Assembly: GCA_013695265.1 (NCBI GenBank)
Contig: JACDAU010000208.1
Coordinates: 1 to 8,311, forward strand
Source of the DNA: Chloroflexia bacterium
GTDB lineage: Bacteria; Chloroflexota; Chloroflexia; Thermobaculales; Thermobaculaceae
Reading direction: 5' to 3'
DNA length: 8,311 bases
Below the pieces are notes generated by a model. It was not told where the DNA came from, searched no databases, and saw only the letters and a program-made list of their open reading frames with translations. A program made the translations under genes and the position numbers. How positions within the stretch are numbered: the stretch's first letter is position 1; the number at the start of each line of letters is the position of its first letter. Shown here one piece after another: positions 5,203 through 8,311 of this stretch.

Positions 5203-6390
5203 ATGGCAATCGCGCCGTGGACCGACCAGGTCGACACGATGGCACCAGAACTCATCGCCACCCGGCGCGAGTTCCATCGTATCCCGGAGATCGGCTTCGA
5301 GGAAGAAAAGACGAGCGCCCTCGTCGCCGAGAAGTTGCGCGCGCTCGGCCTTGATCCCCGTGTGGGGATCGGCAAGACGGGTGTCGTCGCTATGATTGAG
5401 GGTGCTCATCCCGGCAGGACGCTCCTGATGCGTGCCGACATTGACGGACTACCCATCGACGAGCGCACGGGCCTGGAGTACCGCAGCACGCATCCCGACC
5501 GAATGCACGCCTGTGGACACGACACGCATATCACGATGATGCTGGCCACCGCGCGCATCCTCCTGGAGCATCGCGAGCATCTCCATGGCCGCGTCAAGCT
5601 CGTTTTCCAGCCGGCGGAGGAGGGACTTGGCGGAGCGCAGGCGATGATCGACGACGGCGTCCTGGAGGATCCGCAGGTCAATGCCGCGATCGGATGCCAT
5701 ATCTGGAACGACATGCCCGTCGGCCAGGTAGGCGTGCGAGAGGGACCGATCATGGCCGCGAGCGACCGGATACGCATCACAGTCGAGGGCCAGGGCGGCC
5801 ACGGCGCGATGCCGCATCTCGCCACCGATGCCATCGTCGCCGCCGCGCAGGTCATCAACACGCTGCAGACCATTGTCAGCAGGCGTGTCTCCCCGTTGTC
5901 GGCAGGCGTCGTCACCATCGGCACCATCCACGGCGGGTACGCGAGCAACATCATCGCCGACCGAGTAGAGATGGAGGGGACCGTCCGCAGTTTCGACGAT
6001 GAGGTGTGGCGGCAGATGCCATACTATATCGAGCAAGTGGTTGGCGGCGCGTGCAGTGCGCTGGGTTGCAACGGGAACGTCGAGTATACTCGGGGCGTAC
6101 CGACAACCGATAACGATGCGGAGATGACCGAGTTGGTGCGCGAGGCGGCGAACGAGGTGCTAGGCGCGGACCACGTTTTGTACCCGCAGCAGAGTACCGG
6201 CGGCGAGGACATGAGTGTGTTCCTCCGGGCCGTACCCGGATGCTTCTTTTGGGTTGGCTCCCAGAACTCGGAGAAGGGCGCGGACAAGCCGCACCATCAC
6301 CCGGAGTTCGACGTGGACGAGGACGCGATGCCCTTGGGGGTCAAGGTGCTTGTAGCGAGCGCTCTTCGGTATCTCGGTACACAGCCATAG
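5203..6390 (+). CDS. M20D-family metal-dependent amidohydrolase (hippurate hydrolase / N-acyl-amino-acid deacylase type)
   Basis: A 395-residue cytosolic hydrolase that would cleave an amide bond of an N-acyl amino acid or related compound. All dinuclear metal-site marks of the M20D branch are present: HACGHD (102-107) with C104 and H106, the catalytic/ligand pair E139-E140 in QPAEEG, H166 in CHIWND, and the C-terminal HHHPEFDVDE (364-373), where H365 fits the last ligand. The inserted dimerisation domain begins around GGHGAMPH (198-205), whose histidine contributes to the partner site. RADIDGLPI (77-85) and STGGEDMSVF (331-340) are also typical. The start at 5203 is preceded by GAGGAGG with 5-nt spacing; the in-frame codon at 5155 lacks an RBS. 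Substrate is undecided among hippurate-, auxin-conjugate- and N-acetyl-diaminopimelate-type enzymes. The treT gene follows after 169 bp in the same direction. Confidence 0.92.
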   Translation: MAIAPWTDQVDTMAPELIATRREFHRIPEIGFEEEKTSALVAEKLRALGLDPRVGIGKTGVVAMIEGAHPGRTLLMRADIDGLPIDERTGLEYRSTHPDRMHACGHDTHITMMLATARILLEHREHLHGRVKLVFQPAEEGLGGAQAMIDDGVLEDPQVNAAIGCHIWNDMPVGQVGVREGPIMAASDRIRITVEGQGGHGAMPHLATDAIVAAAQVINTLQTIVSRRVSPLSAGVVTIGTIHGGYASNIIADRVEMEGTVRSFDDEVWRQMPYYIEQVVGGACSALGCNGNVEYTRGVPTTDNDAEMTELVREAANEVLGADHVLYPQQSTGGEDMSVFLRAVPGCFFWVGSQNSEKGADKPHHHPEFDVDEDAMPLGVKVLVASALRYLGTQP

Positions 6391-6549
6391 TGCACGACTT
6401 GGGCATCGTCGGGGGATGGCACGGCCATAACGGTGTCATCGATAAAATCGCACGGGGATGCAATGAGATCGAGGGCTATACCACCCGGGCTGTACTCCAA
6501 TACGATCACCGTCTTGACTGTGGGCCAAAGTGCAGTGGGACGGGCAAAC

Positions 6550-6562
6550 GGAGGTAACGTTG
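6550..6562 (+). promoter_or_regulatory. RBS and TTG that decide the treT start
   Basis: GGAGG (6550-6554) lies 5 nt before a TTG (6560-6562) that opens the frame as M(L)FDSVEVEP. The alternative in-frame GTG at 6530 has no purine-rich RBS at the right distance and would add ten residues ahead of what looks like the natural N-terminus. Confidence 0.65.
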
Positions 6563-7804
6563 TTTGATAGCGTCGAGGTAGAACCGCGGCAGCTAGAAGC
6601 GTATCGCGAGATCGCGCCCGACGAGCAGATAGAAGAGATCCGAGCGCTCGCCGCGCGGTTCCAGGGTGCTCGCGTCCTCCACGTGAACGCCACCGCGTTC
6701 GGCGGCGGCGTCGCCGAGATGCTCACGACCATCGTGCCGCTGATGCAGGACATCGGGCTCGCGGCAGAGTGGGGGGTCATAAAAGGGGCGACGGAGTTCT
6801 ATGAGGTCACCAAGAAGTTTCACAACGCGCTCCAGGGTATGGACGTGTCCCTGTCGCAACAGGAACTCGACACCTACCTGCGGTACAGTAAGCTGAACGC
6901 GGACCTGTTCGACGAGGAATATGACTTTGTCATCATGCACGATCCGCAGCCCGCAGCGGTGCGCGGCCTCATGCTGGAAGCAGGCCGTGGCCAGCCAGGA
7001 CGCTGGATATGGCGCTGTCATATAGACATCACGGATGCCCAGCTCGGTGCCTGGGAGTTCCTCCGGCCATACCTGGAAGCGCACGACGCCGCAGTCTTCA
7101 CAATGCAAGAGTACGTGAAGCCCGATCTCAACGTGGGCGAAGTGGCCCTCATCGCGCCGGCCATAGATCCACTGAGCCCGAAGAACGCCGAACTGAACGC
7201 CGAAGGCGTCGCCACGGTACTTCGCGAGAACGGCGTCGACCCCAACCGGCCCATAATCGCGCAGGTGTCGCGCTTCGATCCCTGGAAGGACCCACTCGGC
7301 GTCGTGGACGTTTACCGCTTTGTGCGAGACCGGGTGCCGGGCCTGCAGCTTGTGATGGTCGCGACGATGGCGAGCGACGATCCCGAGGGCCACCTGTGGT
7401 ACGACCGGACACGAGAGCACGCCGAGGGCGATCCAAACGTGTTCCTCCTCACGAGCGAGCAGGACAACAGCCGGCAGGTCAATGCCTTCCAGCGGGCCGC
7501 AGGTGTTGTACTGCAAAAGAGCAAGCGTGAGGGGTTCGGTCTCGTCGTCGCTGAGGCGCTCTGGAAGCGTACCCCGGTCGTCGCCGGAAACGTTGGCGGC
7601 ATACCTGTTCAACTCCGCAATGGACTGGACGGATACCTGGTGTCGACCACCGAGGAAGCAGCCGAGAAAGTGGCGCGACTCTTACTGGACCCGAATGAAC
7701 GGACGAAGATGGGAGAGAGCGCCCACCAGCATATCCGCTCTGACTTCCTCATCACGCGCAAGGTTCTCGACTATTTGCGCCTCTTTCAGCGGCTGAGCGG
7801 CTGA
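6560..7804 (+). CDS. treT: Trehalose glycosyltransferring synthase-like GT4 glycosyltransferase
   Basis: A 414-residue, GT-B fold, retaining glycosyltransferase of family GT4. TreT joins the glucose of ADP-/UDP-glucose to free glucose to form alpha,alpha-trehalose in the cytoplasm, and can run in reverse. Motifs in order: HVNATAFGGGVAEML (41-55, N-terminal nucleotide-sugar loop), MHDPQP (126-131), WRCHIDIT (151-158), SRFDPWKDP (237-245), and KREGFGLVVAEALWKRTPVVAG (322-343), which holds the GT4 E-x7-E pair E324/E332 for donor binding. The N-terminal GGGVAEML and the HDPQP and RCHID motifs mark the trehalose-synthase subgroup rather than generic sugar transferases. Length fits the archaeal and Thermotoga-type TreT enzymes (about 415 residues). 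The TTG start is chosen on RBS spacing. The stop lies in a small hairpin (7799-7823). Assignment as TreT is good; donor preference is not visible. Confidence 0.85.
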   Translation: MFDSVEVEPRQLEAYREIAPDEQIEEIRALAARFQGARVLHVNATAFGGGVAEMLTTIVPLMQDIGLAAEWGVIKGATEFYEVTKKFHNALQGMDVSLSQQELDTYLRYSKLNADLFDEEYDFVIMHDPQPAAVRGLMLEAGRGQPGRWIWRCHIDITDAQLGAWEFLRPYLEAHDAAVFTMQEYVKPDLNVGEVALIAPAIDPLSPKNAELNAEGVATVLRENGVDPNRPIIAQVSRFDPWKDPLGVVDVYRFVRDRVPGLQLVMVATMASDDPEGHLWYDRTREHAEGDPNVFLLTSEQDNSRQVNAFQRAAGVVLQKSKREGFGLVVAEALWKRTPVVAGNVGGIPVQLRNGLDGYLVSTTEEAAEKVARLLLDPNERTKMGESAHQHIRSDFLITRKVLDYLRLFQRLSG

Positions 7805-8127
7805 TCCCGCTTGCGGGCGAGCCATGGGCCACACAGTTCCAAGCGCGACGCCGCATCAGCCCGTTGCTGGCAGCATCTACCCCGACGGGCACACGGCCGT
7901 AGAGGGCGTGTGGATCTCACCGGCCCTTGCCGCCGACGATCTCTCCATCCGGGCCGGAGATGACAGCGCCTCGTTTCCCGAGCGGCCGACCGCCCGTAGG
8001 CATCTCCGAAGGGGTCGGCCTCGCGTCGTCACATCCCGGCACGTTGGAGGGTAAAAACTGTGGACTAGGCTGGGAGGACGCCGCTTCTTTGAGGGGTGGG
8101 GTCGAGCGCTCCGGTGGAGGTGAGGAG
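7805..8127 (+). other. Long intergenic stretch without a convincing gene
   Basis: The 323 bp after treT have short open frames on both strands, but none has an RBS plus recognisable composition. Two structures can be seen. The first is a hairpin over the treT stop (7799-7823; outer GGCT/AGCC, inner CCCG/CGGG), with no T-tract, so at best an imperfect terminator. The second is an 8-bp inverted repeat GGCCGACC/GGTCGGCC (7984-7991 and 8013-8020) with a 21-nt loop. The tract GTAAAAACTG (8051-8060) is the only A-rich patch and may mark a promoter for the downstream gene, but no good -35/-10 pair was found. Confidence 0.5.
7984..8020. repeat. 8-bp inverted repeat
   Basis: GGCCGACC (7984-7991) and GGTCGGCC (8013-8020) are perfect inverted copies separated by 21 bp. 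It could form an RNA hairpin or be a protein-binding site about 110 bp before the DUF6463-like gene. In GC-rich DNA such a pair may be chance. Confidence 0.3.
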
Positions 8128-8311
8128 ATGCGGGGATCAGTGCGATACATCGGCGAGCTGCTGATCGGGCTCGGGGTGCTCCATATCGCGGTGGGGCTTA
8201 CGCCAGGCCGGCGTCAGTTCGGAGCGATGGTGCGCGAGGGCGTCGTCGACACGATCGACGGACACCCCGACCGGGAGCGGGCGTTCTGGTTCACGATGTT
8301 CGGTCCCGGTC
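8128..8311 (+). CDS. DUF6463-like small membrane protein (partial, 3' end cut)
   Basis: The first 61 codons of a gene that runs out of the window. It begins MRGSVRYIGELLIGLGVLH, with a first membrane helix at about 7-25, then a soluble loop (GRRQFGAMVREGVVDTIDG, about 27-45), HPDRERAFWF (46-55) and the start of a second helix. The order of a short helix, 'LGVLH..VG', a loop ending in 'DGHPDR..AFWF' and a further helix is typical of DUF6463-family four-helix membrane proteins; the family name is from memory of the pattern. Function is unknown. The ATG at 8128 is well supported by GGAGG (8116-8120), 7 nt upstream. It lies 323 bp from treT and is probably transcribed separately. Confidence 0.72.
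   Translation, partial: MRGSVRYIGELLIGLGVLHIAVGLTPGRRQFGAMVREGVVDTIDGHPDRERAFWFTMFGPG

Noticed and set aside
6593..7612. Minus-strand open frame of 339 codons opposite treT
   Set aside because: Long, but it lies entirely within the well-supported treT gene in the frame where GC-rich codon bias suppresses stops; no RBS, no motif, His/Val/Arg-rich shadow composition.
7824..8054. 76-codon plus-strand frame after treT
   Set aside because: No RBS, mixed composition without secondary-structure or family signal; it overlaps an equally open minus-strand frame, as expected by chance in GC-rich DNA.

Overview
The window is GC-rich, with frequent GTG/TTG starts, strong GGAGG-type ribosome binding sites and compact genes. 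The gene set (TreT-type trehalose synthase, lysine 6-aminotransferase, an ECF sigma factor with a zinc-ribbon tail, a DUF6463-like protein) fits a high-GC bacterium. My best guess is Chloroflexota (Thermomicrobia-like), or else an actinobacterial-type lineage. That placement is an inference from family distribution and style, not a proof.

Layout, left to right. (1) At the left edge, the first nine codons of a minus-strand gene run out of the window. It has a good RBS and a strong extended -10 promoter inside an AT-rich island, preceded by three helically phased ATCTA repeats. (2) A two-gene minus-strand operon encodes an ECF-like sigma-70 factor with a cysteine-rich C-terminal extension, followed with a one-base stop/start overlap (TAGTG) by an MFS exporter of the MFS_3/EntS type. 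(3) About 370 bp upstream lies a gap with a degenerate inverted-repeat element and a clear minus-strand terminator for the next gene. (4) That gene, lat, is also on the minus strand and encodes L-lysine 6-transaminase. (5) Divergent from lat, a near-consensus plus-strand promoter (TTGACA-18-TACAAT) drives a 32-codon leader ORF with an ideal RBS. The leader's stop overlaps the GTG start of a small four-helix membrane protein (GTGA). (6) Next on the plus strand are an M20-family amidohydrolase and a TreT-like GT4 trehalose synthase that probably starts at a TTG. (7) After a 323-bp stretch with no convincing gene comes the start of a DUF6463-type membrane protein, cut by the window end.

The genes do not form a single pathway. 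The sigma factor and exporter look like a self-contained regulatory/efflux unit. Lat (lysine to aminoadipate semialdehyde, which cyclises to piperideine-6-carboxylate) and TreT (trehalose) both touch compatible-solute metabolism, but their linkage here is only positional. The most interesting observations are the leader ORF coupled to the membrane protein, the sigma factor with putative metal-binding modules coupled to an exporter and with no visible anti-sigma gene, and the phased repeat/promoter array at the left edge. No phage, insertion sequence, CRISPR array, tRNA or rRNA was seen.
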